Positions 8,622-16,471 of a DNA stretch of 64,000 bases are shown piece after piece. The position numbers and the translations under genes are program-made. Under the pieces are notes generated by a model that searched no databases, had not been told where the DNA came from, and saw only the letters and a program-made list of their open reading frames with translations. The DNA lies in the NCBI RefSeq assembly GCF_003610775.1, contig NZ_RAQO01000002.1, positions 222,515-286,514 on the forward strand, read 5' to 3'. Numbering within the stretch: position 1 is the stretch's first letter; each line of letters begins with the position of its first letter. The stretch comes from Alginatibacterium sediminis. GTDB taxonomy: Bacteria; Pseudomonadota; Gammaproteobacteria; Enterobacterales; Celerinatantimonadaceae.

Positions 8622-10277
8622 ATGAAATCCAATCTATTCAAGCTTAGTGTGATAAGCACGGGCCTTTTTCTCGTTGCCTGCAGCGTAACCACCCCCTCTA
8701 GCAATTATGACCCCGAAAAGAGCTACCAAATTACCATTATTCACACCAATGACCACCATGGTCGTTTTTGGTCGAATAAGTACGGCGAATATGGCATGGC
8801 AGCCCGTAAAACTCTGATCGACTCTATTCGAGCAGACGTAGCCGCAAGCGGTGGCCAAAGCTTACTGCTCTCTGGTGGCGACATTAACACCGGTGTTCCT
8901 GAGTCAGACTTGCAAGATGCTGAACCTGATTTCAAGGGTATGAGCATGATTGGTTATGATGCAATGGCTATTGGAAACCATGAATTTGATAACTCTATAG
9001 ACGTGCTACGCAAGCAAGAAAGTTGGGCTAACTTCCCAATGTTGGCTGCAAATATCTATCAGAAAAGCACTGGAGAGCGCTTGTTCGCCCCCTACGAAAT
9101 TTTTGACCTAGACGGCTTACAAGTTGCGGTTATGGGTTTAACAACCGATGACACTGTGAAAATTGGTAACCCTGAATATTTAGGCGATATCCAATTTACG
9201 AGTCCAATTGACGAAGCCGCAAAAGTGGTCCCAGAGTTGCGCGAAAAAGCTCAGATCATTATCGCAGCAACCCACATGGGTCATTATGTTGATGCCCAGC
9301 ACAGTATTAACGCACCAGGGGATGTCACACTAGCGCGCGAAGTTAACGGCATAGATTTAATCGTTGGTGGACATTCGCAAGACCCAGTTTGTATGGCCGC
9401 ACAAAACGAAGCCAACACTGACTTTAAAGCTGGTGATGCTTGTGTACCAGACACCCAAAACGGAACTGTTATTGTGCAGGCCCACGAATGGGGCAAATAT
9501 GTTGGTCGCGCTGACTTTACCTTTATCGGTGGGGAGCTTAGCTTAGACAGTTACCAGTTAATTCCGGTTAATTTGAAGAAAAAAATCAAAGTTGACGGTG
9601 AAAGCAAACGCGTTCTAATTGCTGACGCTATCGCAGAAGATGCCGCTATGGTGGCCTTCCTTCAGCCTTACCAAGATTCAGGCGCAGAAGAACTTAATGC
9701 AATTGTATCTAATAGTAATGGTAAGTTAGAAGGCGACCGTAACGTGGTTCGCTTCCAACCAACGAATTTAGGCGAGCTGATTGCATTGGCGCAAATGACG
9801 TCAGTTAAAGCTGACCTAGGTGTGATCAATTCTGGTGGTATTCGCGATTCAATTGCAGCTGGTGATATTAGCTACAAAGATGTGCTTAAAGTACAGCCAT
9901 TTGCCAACATTGTAAGTTACGTTGAAATGACGGGTTCTGAACTGAAAGACTACTTAGCCGCTTTGGCCGCTATGCCTATTGATTCGGGCGCGTTTGCTCA
10001 ATTCGGCGGTGTTAGTTTTGACTATGCCAATGGCAAAGTGAGTAATCTTTATGTCTATGGCCGTGGTAAACAAAAAGTACAAGACGATCTCGTTTACCGT
10101 ATGTCAGTGAACAGCTTCTCGGCCTCTGGTGGCGATAAGTACCCTAAACTATCTGACCACCCAGGTTTCGTAAACAGTGGTTTGGTCGATGCTGCAGTAC
10201 TTAAAGACTATCTAGCAGACCTAGGTAGTGTGGATGTTGCAGACTATGAACCGGGCACTAAAGTAACGCGCCGTTAG
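8622..10277 (+). CDS. ushA: 5'-nucleotidase lipoprotein (UshA/NutA type)
   Basis: This enzyme hydrolyses extracellular nucleotides (and, in UshA, UDP-sugars) to nucleosides and phosphate. It is a 551-residue lipoprotein with lipobox LVAC and lipidated Cys20, so it should be membrane-anchored like the Vibrio NutA protein rather than soluble like E. coli UshA. The calcineurin-type dimetal site is complete: TNDHHG (D44, H46), GGD (D87), GNHEFD (119-123), a later THMGH, and GGHSQDPVCM. The C-terminal nucleotide-binding domain has NSGGIRDSI and SFSASGGDKYP. AAGGA lies before the ATG. It is monocistronic, with a strong hairpin downstream. Confidence 0.9.
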   Translation: MKSNLFKLSVISTGLFLVACSVTTPSSNYDPEKSYQITIIHTNDHHGRFWSNKYGEYGMAARKTLIDSIRADVAASGGQSLLLSGGDINTGVPESDLQDAEPDFKGMSMIGYDAMAIGNHEFDNSIDVLRKQESWANFPMLAANIYQKSTGERLFAPYEIFDLDGLQVAVMGLTTDDTVKIGNPEYLGDIQFTSPIDEAAKVVPELREKAQIIIAATHMGHYVDAQHSINAPGDVTLAREVNGIDLIVGGHSQDPVCMAAQNEANTDFKAGDACVPDTQNGTVIVQAHEWGKYVGRADFTFIGGELSLDSYQLIPVNLKKKIKVDGESKRVLIADAIAEDAAMVAFLQPYQDSGAEELNAIVSNSNGKLEGDRNVVRFQPTNLGELIALAQMTSVKADLGVINSGGIRDSIAAGDISYKDVLKVQPFANIVSYVEMTGSELKDYLAALAAMPIDSGAFAQFGGVSFDYANGKVSNLYVYGRGKQKVQDDLVYRMSVNSFSASGGDKYPKLSDHPGFVNSGLVDAAVLKDYLADLGSVDVADYEPGTKVTRR

Positions 10278-10283
10278 ACCAAT

Positions 10284-10315
10284 GAAGTGCCGCTAGTGAC
10301 GACTCGCGGCACTTC
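10284..10315 (+). terminator. Hairpin downstream of ushA
   Basis: A perfect 10-bp stem GAAGTGCCGC/GCGGCACTTC with a 12-nt loop lies 6 nt after the ushA stop. It is not followed by a strong T-run, so it may be an mRNA-stabilising hairpin as well as a terminator. Confidence 0.6.
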
Positions 10316-10451
10316 ATCTCATAAATGACGTATCTTTATAAATATTTGACTTGTTTTACGCCCTTCAAACTACCTCGATATCAAAATTTCCCTTATTATT
10401 AGATAACTAAGCGCACGCGGCTCCATTCACTTCGCAAAGGCACTTTACGTT

Positions 10452-10988
10452 ATGAGCAAACCGCATACGGTGCCTTTTAGTTGGCATAAGTTTGAAGTTA
10501 GACGCGCCAAGTTACGCCTTCCCAATCAACAACTTCAAGAACATACTTTTCTTCACCATCCAGGTGCCGTTGTTATTGTCCCTTTATTCGATAACCTTGA
10601 TCTTTTATGTATTCGCCAATATCGAGCAGCCATTGACCAATGGATAATCGAACTGCCAGCAGGCACCTTAGAACCTAATGAAGCTCCAGAGCTAAGTGCC
10701 AAAAGAGAGTTGATTGAAGAATGTAATTACCAAGCACAAACCTGGCAAAAGCTAGGGGAGTTGCTTCCAGCACCCGGGTTTTGTGATGAACGCCAGTATA
10801 TATATATGGCGCAGCAGCTCAGCCCCTGCCTTGGTCAATGCGACGAAGACGAGTTTATTGAGCCACTGCGCCTAAGCTTTGAAGAGTTTGAGGGCAAGGT
10901 ATTTAGCGGTGAGATAATAGATGCGAAAACGATAGCAGCCTATTTTAAAGCCCGTCAGTTTCTCCTGCGAAAGGAGACCAACAATTAG
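10452..10988 (+). CDS. Nudix hydrolase, ADP-ribose pyrophosphatase-like
   Basis: This 178-residue cytoplasmic enzyme probably cleaves a nucleoside diphosphate linked to another moiety. The Nudix box spans residues 71-93: GTLEPNE, then RELIEECNY. It matches GX5EX7REUXEEXGU except that the Gly near the end is Asn. The preceding IELPAG and following PAPGFCDE match the ADP-ribose pyrophosphatase (NudF-like) subgroup. The substrate cannot be fixed from sequence. It is followed within about 30 nt by the first GGDEF gene on the same strand, so they could share a transcript. Confidence 0.82.
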   Translation: MSKPHTVPFSWHKFEVRRAKLRLPNQQLQEHTFLHHPGAVVIVPLFDNLDLLCIRQYRAAIDQWIIELPAGTLEPNEAPELSAKRELIEECNYQAQTWQKLGELLPAPGFCDERQYIYMAQQLSPCLGQCDEDEFIEPLRLSFEEFEGKVFSGEIIDAKTIAAYFKARQFLLRKETNN

Positions 10989-11016
10989 TACCATTGATAA
11001 GGTTTATAAGAGGTTC

Positions 11017-12081
11017 TTGTCTAAGCTTAGGCTTCCTAAGCCCTCGATGATGTCGGTGCAGCCTTCGGCTGAAGATTATAGAAACCGCGCCGCTCTCGTC
11101 ATGAATAACATTTTATTTTTTGGTAGCTTGGGATACACACTATTTTGGGGAAGTTTAGGTTTTGAACTTCTAATTGTGCTCAACATCAGCTTTACCTTTT
11201 GGTATTTTTTGTGTTTCTACCCTTTAAGCAAACAGCAAACCTTACTTGCCAAAAACATGCTTTTTTATGGTTTGATTCTGCACTGCTTTGCCTACAGTAA
11301 TTTCTTATTTGATAAGCAATCTGGAATGCATTTATATGCCATAGCAATCATTCCAACCTCTTTTTTAGTTTATAGTAATGAAGAAGGTATTCACCGCATA
11401 TCGGTGATCCTTTGTGCAGTTTTTTTGTTGTGGTCAACCGAACTCGGTTTGTTTCCGAATGGCTACTACAGCCTTAGCACCACTCAAAATACCATTGCCT
11501 TACTAATTGCCCTATCTACAATTGTTGCCGGCAGCATTGCTATCATGTTTGTTTTCGACGCAACCTTAAAGAACTATCAATTAGGTTTAACCCGCATCTC
11601 ACAGCGCGACGCCTTAACCAATTTGCAAACTCGGCGCGTATTTATGGACAAACTTCAACTACGTTTCGGTGACACGGATAATGGGCCAAATAACGACTAC
11701 TTACTCATGCTCGATGTCGATGACTTTAAAACCGTAAATGATAATTACGGTCACCATATTGGCGATAAAATGCTAATCCACATCAGTCAGCAAATGAGTA
11801 AGGGACTCAAAGAGCAGGACTTGTTAGCTCGATTTGGTGGTGAAGAGTTTGTGATTTTACTTTGCGAAAGAAGTATTGAACAAGTCAAACAATATAGTGA
11901 ACAGTTACTTGAAGCGCTGCAACAAAACCCTCTAAAAATGGAATCTCAGCCAGCCCTTAAGCGCAGTGTTAGTATTGGGATTAGCGAAGTAGGACAGAAC
12001 TATCATCTCAGCTTAAAAGCTGCAGATCGCGCACTTTATAATGCTAAAAACAATGGCCGAAACCGCTATGTTGTTGTCTAA
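11017..12081 (+). CDS. Membrane diguanylate cyclase (GGDEF), first of a tandem pair
   Basis: This enzyme should make cyclic di-GMP from two GTP. The N-terminal half (about 28-182) has roughly six membrane segments. A conserved loop LHCFAY...SGMHLY...PTSFL lies at 88-117. A GGDEF domain follows, with LDVDDFKTVNDNYGH, the active-site GGEEF at 274-278, and the C-terminal DRALYNAKNNGRN. The residues five positions before GGEEF read KEQD rather than RxxD, so the product-inhibition I-site is absent or altered. The start is uncertain: TTG at 11017 has AGAGG only about 3 nt away, and ATGs at 11047 and 11050 lack a site. The downstream gene is a paralogue that overlaps its end. Confidence 0.85.
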   Translation: MSKLRLPKPSMMSVQPSAEDYRNRAALVMNNILFFGSLGYTLFWGSLGFELLIVLNISFTFWYFLCFYPLSKQQTLLAKNMLFYGLILHCFAYSNFLFDKQSGMHLYAIAIIPTSFLVYSNEEGIHRISVILCAVFLLWSTELGLFPNGYYSLSTTQNTIALLIALSTIVAGSIAIMFVFDATLKNYQLGLTRISQRDALTNLQTRRVFMDKLQLRFGDTDNGPNNDYLLMLDVDDFKTVNDNYGHHIGDKMLIHISQQMSKGLKEQDLLARFGGEEFVILLCERSIEQVKQYSEQLLEALQQNPLKMESQPALKRSVSIGISEVGQNYHLSLKAADRALYNAKNNGRNRYVVV

Positions 12082-13099
12082 ATCAATACTCGAACGCATA
12101 AATTTCAGCCATATGACTCACCGAGTTTACTTGCTAATGCTCATTCTACTATCAAGCATACATGCTATTTTATTCGCTATTTTTGGTGCACCATTCTTAG
12201 TCAGCTTAGACTTTGTTGTCATCATCATTTACGGGCTTACTTTACTAGTCATCGAAGCTCGCTATCCGCTAATTTCTCGAACCATTTCTCATTTTTTACC
12301 CCTGCTACATTGCTTCGCCTATTGCACTATATTTCTCAGTCGCGATTCGGGAATGTTTCTATATTTACTGGCGTTAGTACCCGCCAGTTTCCTGTTTTTT
12401 GAAAGACGCGATTATTGGTTACGGACGCTGCTAACTTTTTTCGTTTTTGTTCTAAGCTCCTTGTCTCTTAGTTTTCGCATCACGCCGCCCTGGTATCAAC
12501 TAGATGCTTTTCAAAATGGTATTTTGACGACACTCGCAGTTGGCGCTGTTAGTTTTTCACTTTACTTGTTCTATCTAAACTTTAGCCGCCGACTTGAAGA
12601 TAAAAACCAAGAGCTCATTTACTTAGCTCAAACCGATTCGCTTACAAAGCTATCTAACCGCCGACACTTTATCGAACAAATTAAGTTAGCGATTCACGCA
12701 AAACCTGACTGCGCAGTGCTATTAATCGATCTGGATCATTTTAAAAACATTAACGACAGTTACGGTCATTTCGTCGGAGACATTGCACTAGCACAATCAG
12801 CAGAACTGTTTTCAGAACATATAGGAAATGAAGACCTAGTTGCTAGGCTCGGCGGCGAAGAGTTTGCGATTATGATTAAGAACTGCTCCCCGGCAAAAGC
12901 CGTAGAGGTTGCGCAGCAGATCCGTGGTGACTTTGAAGCACATAAATTTAAAGCTGAAAATGACCTTAGTTTTCATATGACGTTAAGCATTGGCATATCA
13001 CGTTTGGGAAGTGACTATCAATCCAGCTTAAGCCGCGCAGACCGAGCCTTGTACCAAGCTAAGCAAGGTGGTCGAAATCAAGTGATTTTAGCAGAATAA
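12068..13099 (+). CDS. Membrane diguanylate cyclase (GGDEF), second of a tandem pair
   Basis: This is a paralogue of the preceding gene with the same layout: about six membrane segments, the loop LHCFAY...SGMFLY...PASFLFF, then a GGDEF domain with LIDLDHFKNINDSYGH, the active site GGEEF and DRALYQAKQGGRNQ. No RxxD I-site precedes GGEEF (the residues are GNED), so both copies seem to lack product inhibition. The ATG at 12068 overlaps the upstream stop by 14 nt. ATG 12113 is an alternative that leaves only a short tail before the first membrane segment; neither has a good ribosome site. Translation may depend on the upstream gene. Confidence 0.85.
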   Translation: MLLSKSILERINFSHMTHRVYLLMLILLSSIHAILFAIFGAPFLVSLDFVVIIIYGLTLLVIEARYPLISRTISHFLPLLHCFAYCTIFLSRDSGMFLYLLALVPASFLFFERRDYWLRTLLTFFVFVLSSLSLSFRITPPWYQLDAFQNGILTTLAVGAVSFSLYLFYLNFSRRLEDKNQELIYLAQTDSLTKLSNRRHFIEQIKLAIHAKPDCAVLLIDLDHFKNINDSYGHFVGDIALAQSAELFSEHIGNEDLVARLGGEEFAIMIKNCSPAKAVEVAQQIRGDFEAHKFKAENDLSFHMTLSIGISRLGSDYQSSLSRADRALYQAKQGGRNQVILAE

Positions 13100-13128
13100 G
13101 GGCCAACTGAAGTATTGTCCCTTATTCT
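13093..13128. terminator. Bidirectional terminator between GGDEF gene and exonuclease III gene
   Basis: A perfect 10-bp stem AGAATAAGGG/CCCTTATTCT with a 16-nt loop overlaps the GGDEF stop codon. It lies between two convergent genes; the A/T-rich outer stem and flanks allow it to act in both directions. Confidence 0.6.
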
Positions 13129-13137
13129 ATTTCGTCA

Positions 13138-13902
13138 CTAGTCTTTAAGTTCAATCATAACCGGACAGTGGTCCGAACCCATCACCTCAGTGTAAATGTC
13201 TGCCGACTGTATACTTTCCCTCAGTACTTTGGATGCTAAAAAGTAATCAATTCTCCAGCCAACATTGCGTTGCCGAGCTCCGCCGCGGTAGCTCCACCAG
13301 CTGTACTTAATTTCCTCTGGGTTTAGAGCCCTAAAGCTATCAACAAAATCAGCTTTAACTAGATTATCCAAACCATCAATTTCGGCCTGCATATAACCGG
13401 CGCTTTTATTGTAGTTTGGCTTTGGACGCGCCAGGTCTAATTCAGTGTGTGCCACATTAAGATCGCCACAAACAACAACTGGCTTTTCTGATTCAAGGCT
13501 TTGCAGGTAGTTTAGAAATGCTTGATCCCAGCTCACTCTATAATCTAAACGTTTAAGCTCACCACCAGAATTTGGGGTGTATACGGTGACCAGAAAATAG
13601 TTTTCAAATTCAGCTGCGATAACGCGGCCTTCTTGGTCATGTGCTTCATCACCAATACCGTAACGTACTGAAATAGGCTCTGCTTTAGAGATAATAGCCG
13701 TACCTGAGTAGCCTTTTTTTACAGCCGAGCTAGAGTAGATATGCCATCCCTCTAATGACTCGAGTGCAGTAGCCACTTGATCATCCTGAGCCTTGGTTTC
13801 TTGAAGGCACAATGCGTCACATTCAAACCCCTCTAAGGCCTCAAAAAAGTCCTTTTTAATTGCGGCTCGAATACCGTTCACGTTCCACGAGACAAAACGC
13901 AT
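13138..13902 (-). CDS. xthA: Exodeoxyribonuclease III (ExoA/Xth family)
   Basis: This base-excision-repair AP endonuclease and 3'-5' exonuclease belongs to the endonuclease/exonuclease/phosphatase fold. Signatures are RFVSWNVNGIRA at the N-terminus, LQETKAQ (metal-binding Glu), GDLNVAH, WRIDYFLAS and the catalytic GSDHCPV near the end. It has 254 residues from the ATG at 13902, which has AAGGAAA about 5 nt upstream. An in-frame codon further upstream lies in that ribosome-binding site and is rejected as the start. The sequence is closer to the ExoA/APE1-like branch than to E. coli XthA, so the symbol is by function. It is monocistronic. Confidence 0.9.
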   Translation of the reverse strand: MRFVSWNVNGIRAAIKKDFFEALEGFECDALCLQETKAQDDQVATALESLEGWHIYSSSAVKKGYSGTAIISKAEPISVRYGIGDEAHDQEGRVIAAEFENYFLVTVYTPNSGGELKRLDYRVSWDQAFLNYLQSLESEKPVVVCGDLNVAHTELDLARPKPNYNKSAGYMQAEIDGLDNLVKADFVDSFRALNPEEIKYSWWSYRGGARQRNVGWRIDYFLASKVLRESIQSADIYTEVMGSDHCPVMIELKD

Positions 13903-14092
13903 AGTTATTTCCTTTTCCAAATTTTGTAGTCCACGTTGATTACCACAGCATACAAGGATAGTTATCTGGCTGCATCAATTTGTGCTTGGAGTCGCGCCAA
14001 ACAAAGTTCACAAAAGTGAAACCTAATTTAGCTCTCGCTGTCATGAAATAGACTCAATCTAGCCACTCAATCATCTTAACAAGGAAGCTAGA

Positions 14093-16420
14093 ATGATTTC
14101 ATCGCGCCATCTCTATTCAGCTGGGCTCGGACTGAGCTTAAGCTTTGGGCTTAATTTAGCCTCATTTGCTCAAACCAATTTCGTTGACCAACAACAAGCC
14201 TATAACTTTAATCGAATTGCGACCTTTGCTGTTTGTCGTCAGCTTGATGAAAACTGTAACACCGACACTGAAACCTCCGCCGAAATCGTGACCGCGAGTA
14301 ACGATGGCAATACACTCATATACTCTAATAGTCCCTATCAGTCTTTAGGCTTTGTCGATATAACTAAACCCCAACAAGCTCAAGCCTTAGGCGAACTAAA
14401 ACTCGCTGGGGAACCCACTTCGGTTACCGTGCTTAACGACTGGGCACTAGCGGCTGTAAATAGCTCACAAGACTATGTAAATGTCAGTGGCCAGCTTGTT
14501 ATCGTAGATATCAAAACCCAGACTATCGTCCATCAGTTTGAATTAGGCGGGCAACCGGATTCTATCGCAGTAAGCCCAGACGGTAATTATCTAGGCGTTG
14601 TAATCGAAAATGAACGCGACGAAGACCACCAAGCAACTGAAGGAAAGCCTTATCAGATGCCGGCCGGTGAATTTATTGTGTTTAATACCCAAGATCCAGA
14701 CCCAAGCCTTTGGCAAATGAAGCGAGTTGCTCTTACCGGGTTAGCTGATTGGTACAGCGACGATCCAGAGCCAGAGTTTGTTGATATCAATAGCCAAAAC
14801 ATCGCGGTTGTGACACTTCAAGAGAACAATCATATCGTTCTTATAGATCTTAAGAGCGCCAGTGTAATCAATCATTTCAGTGCAGGCAGCGTAGATTTAG
14901 AACACGTTGACGTAGAAGAAGAAAAGCCTGCCTTAGTAGCCCTTAGTGGCAACTTGAAAGGCCTTGCTCGCGAGCCTGACGGCGTGACCTGGATTGACGA
15001 CCAACACTTTGTCACCGCAGATGAAGGTGACTTGGCTGGGGGAAGCCGCGGATTTACAATATTTAACCGAGATGGCGTGGTTGTCTACGGCTCAGGAAAT
15101 AGCCTTGATCATTTAGCAGTTCAATTAGGGCATTACCCAGATTCTCGTTCAAAGAATAAAGGTAATGAGCCAGAAAACGCCGAGTTTGCCCAGTTTGGCG
15201 ACACGCCTCTGTTATTTGTTAATTCTGAACGCTCAAGCCTGATATTCATCTATGACCTTAGCGACATCAATCAGCCTCAACTACGTCAAATACTACCTAC
15301 CGCAGCAGCCCCTGAGGGCGTTTATGCCATCCCTGAGCGCCAACTACTGATTGCAGCAAGCGAGAAAGATGATCGTGGTGACAAATTACGCTCGGCATTG
15401 AATATTTATCAGTACGCCAAACAATCACCAGACTATCCAAGTCTAGTCTCGGTAATCGAGCAGCAACGACCAATCGCATGGAGTGCGATGTCAGGCTTAA
15501 GTGCAGATTTAAAAGATCCCAAGTTGCTGTACGCGGTTAATGATAGCTATTACCAACAAAATCAGGTCTTTACGATTGACACCAGTCACTACCCTGCTCA
15601 AGTTGTGGCTGCACTTTCAATTAAAGATACCAATGACGTGTTAGCAACGACTCCGGTAGTCACCGTCGACGCGCAGCTTTCACCCGAACATCCAGAGCGG
15701 CGCAATGTTTTCGACTCTGCCGACTTAAGCGCGATGACCAATGCCGATAAAACTGTCAATATTGACCCCGAAGGTATCTCTGTCTCTCAAGATGGGGGAT
15801 TCTGGGTAGCTTCTGAAGGTGCCGGTACAGTTGGAGATGATAAACGTCCAGTCATGAGTAGCAATCTGATTCTGAAACTTGATGACAATGCCGTCATCGA
15901 AAAAGTGATTCAATTGGAACCTCAGCTAAATCTAAACCAACAACGTTTCGGTCTCGAAGGTATCAGTGAGTATCAAGGTAAGCTGTATTTTGCGATCCAA
16001 CGCCCTTGGAGTATGCAGAACTTCACACAAATTGGGGTCTACGATTTAGCCAGTGCCACGACCACAATGCTCAACTATCCCTTGGATAACGTTAGTTCCC
16101 CCAACGGTGGTTGGGTGGGGATAAGCGAAATCACAGCCATAGGTGAGCAGCAATTTTTGGTTTTGGAGCGAGACAATCAGTCGGGTCCAGATGCCGCGGT
16201 TAAGCGTATCTATAAAGTCGATTTAAGCCAGCTGAGCGAAGGTAGAAATCTAACTAAAACGCTTCATTTAGATCTACTCAAAGATACGCGCAATAGCGCG
16301 CTTAGCTTTGAAAAGTATGAAGGGATGGCCAGAACGATCGATGGGGCTCTTTATGTCATCAACGATAATGACGGCCTTAAAGATAATAGCGGCGAAACAC
16401 AACTGCTTCGCTTAAAGTAA
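14093..16420 (+). CDS. Secreted phytase-like (esterase-like) beta-propeller protein
   Basis: This is a 775-residue exported protein with a signal peptide ending at about residue 26 (ASFAQ/TN). The N-terminal half has propeller-like repeats (PTSVTVLNDWALAAV, PDSIAVSPDGNYLGVV and DGVTWIDDQHFVTADEGD). The C-terminal half (about 480-775) fits the phytase-like/esterase-like family seen in many marine bacteria: DPEGISVSQDGGFWVASEGAG, FGLEGISEYQGKLYFAIQRPW and YEGMARTIDGALYVINDNDG. Such proteins are often proposed to release phosphate or act as alkaline phosphodiesterases, but this is unproven. AAGGAAG precedes the ATG. A hairpin follows the gene. Confidence 0.75.
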   Translation: MISSRHLYSAGLGLSLSFGLNLASFAQTNFVDQQQAYNFNRIATFAVCRQLDENCNTDTETSAEIVTASNDGNTLIYSNSPYQSLGFVDITKPQQAQALGELKLAGEPTSVTVLNDWALAAVNSSQDYVNVSGQLVIVDIKTQTIVHQFELGGQPDSIAVSPDGNYLGVVIENERDEDHQATEGKPYQMPAGEFIVFNTQDPDPSLWQMKRVALTGLADWYSDDPEPEFVDINSQNIAVVTLQENNHIVLIDLKSASVINHFSAGSVDLEHVDVEEEKPALVALSGNLKGLAREPDGVTWIDDQHFVTADEGDLAGGSRGFTIFNRDGVVVYGSGNSLDHLAVQLGHYPDSRSKNKGNEPENAEFAQFGDTPLLFVNSERSSLIFIYDLSDINQPQLRQILPTAAAPEGVYAIPERQLLIAASEKDDRGDKLRSALNIYQYAKQSPDYPSLVSVIEQQRPIAWSAMSGLSADLKDPKLLYAVNDSYYQQNQVFTIDTSHYPAQVVAALSIKDTNDVLATTPVVTVDAQLSPEHPERRNVFDSADLSAMTNADKTVNIDPEGISVSQDGGFWVASEGAGTVGDDKRPVMSSNLILKLDDNAVIEKVIQLEPQLNLNQQRFGLEGISEYQGKLYFAIQRPWSMQNFTQIGVYDLASATTTMLNYPLDNVSSPNGGWVGISEITAIGEQQFLVLERDNQSGPDAAVKRIYKVDLSQLSEGRNLTKTLHLDLLKDTRNSALSFEKYEGMARTIDGALYVINDNDGLKDNSGETQLLRLK

Positions 16421-16442
16421 CTCTGTTCAAGCTCTCTCACGC

Positions 16443-16467
16443 CGCCGCTCATAGCCCTTGAGCGGCG
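16443..16467. terminator. Hairpin between the phytase-like gene and recD
   Basis: A perfect 8-bp GC-rich stem CGCCGCTC/GAGCGGCG with a 9-nt loop lies between two convergent genes. There is no clear T-run on either side, so termination efficiency is uncertain. Confidence 0.5.
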
Positions 16468-16471
16468 ATCT

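Noticed and set aside
13903..13920. Upstream start adding six residues to exonuclease III
   Set aside because: The extra codons are the ribosome-binding site of the ATG at 13902, and the family starts at MRFVSWN.
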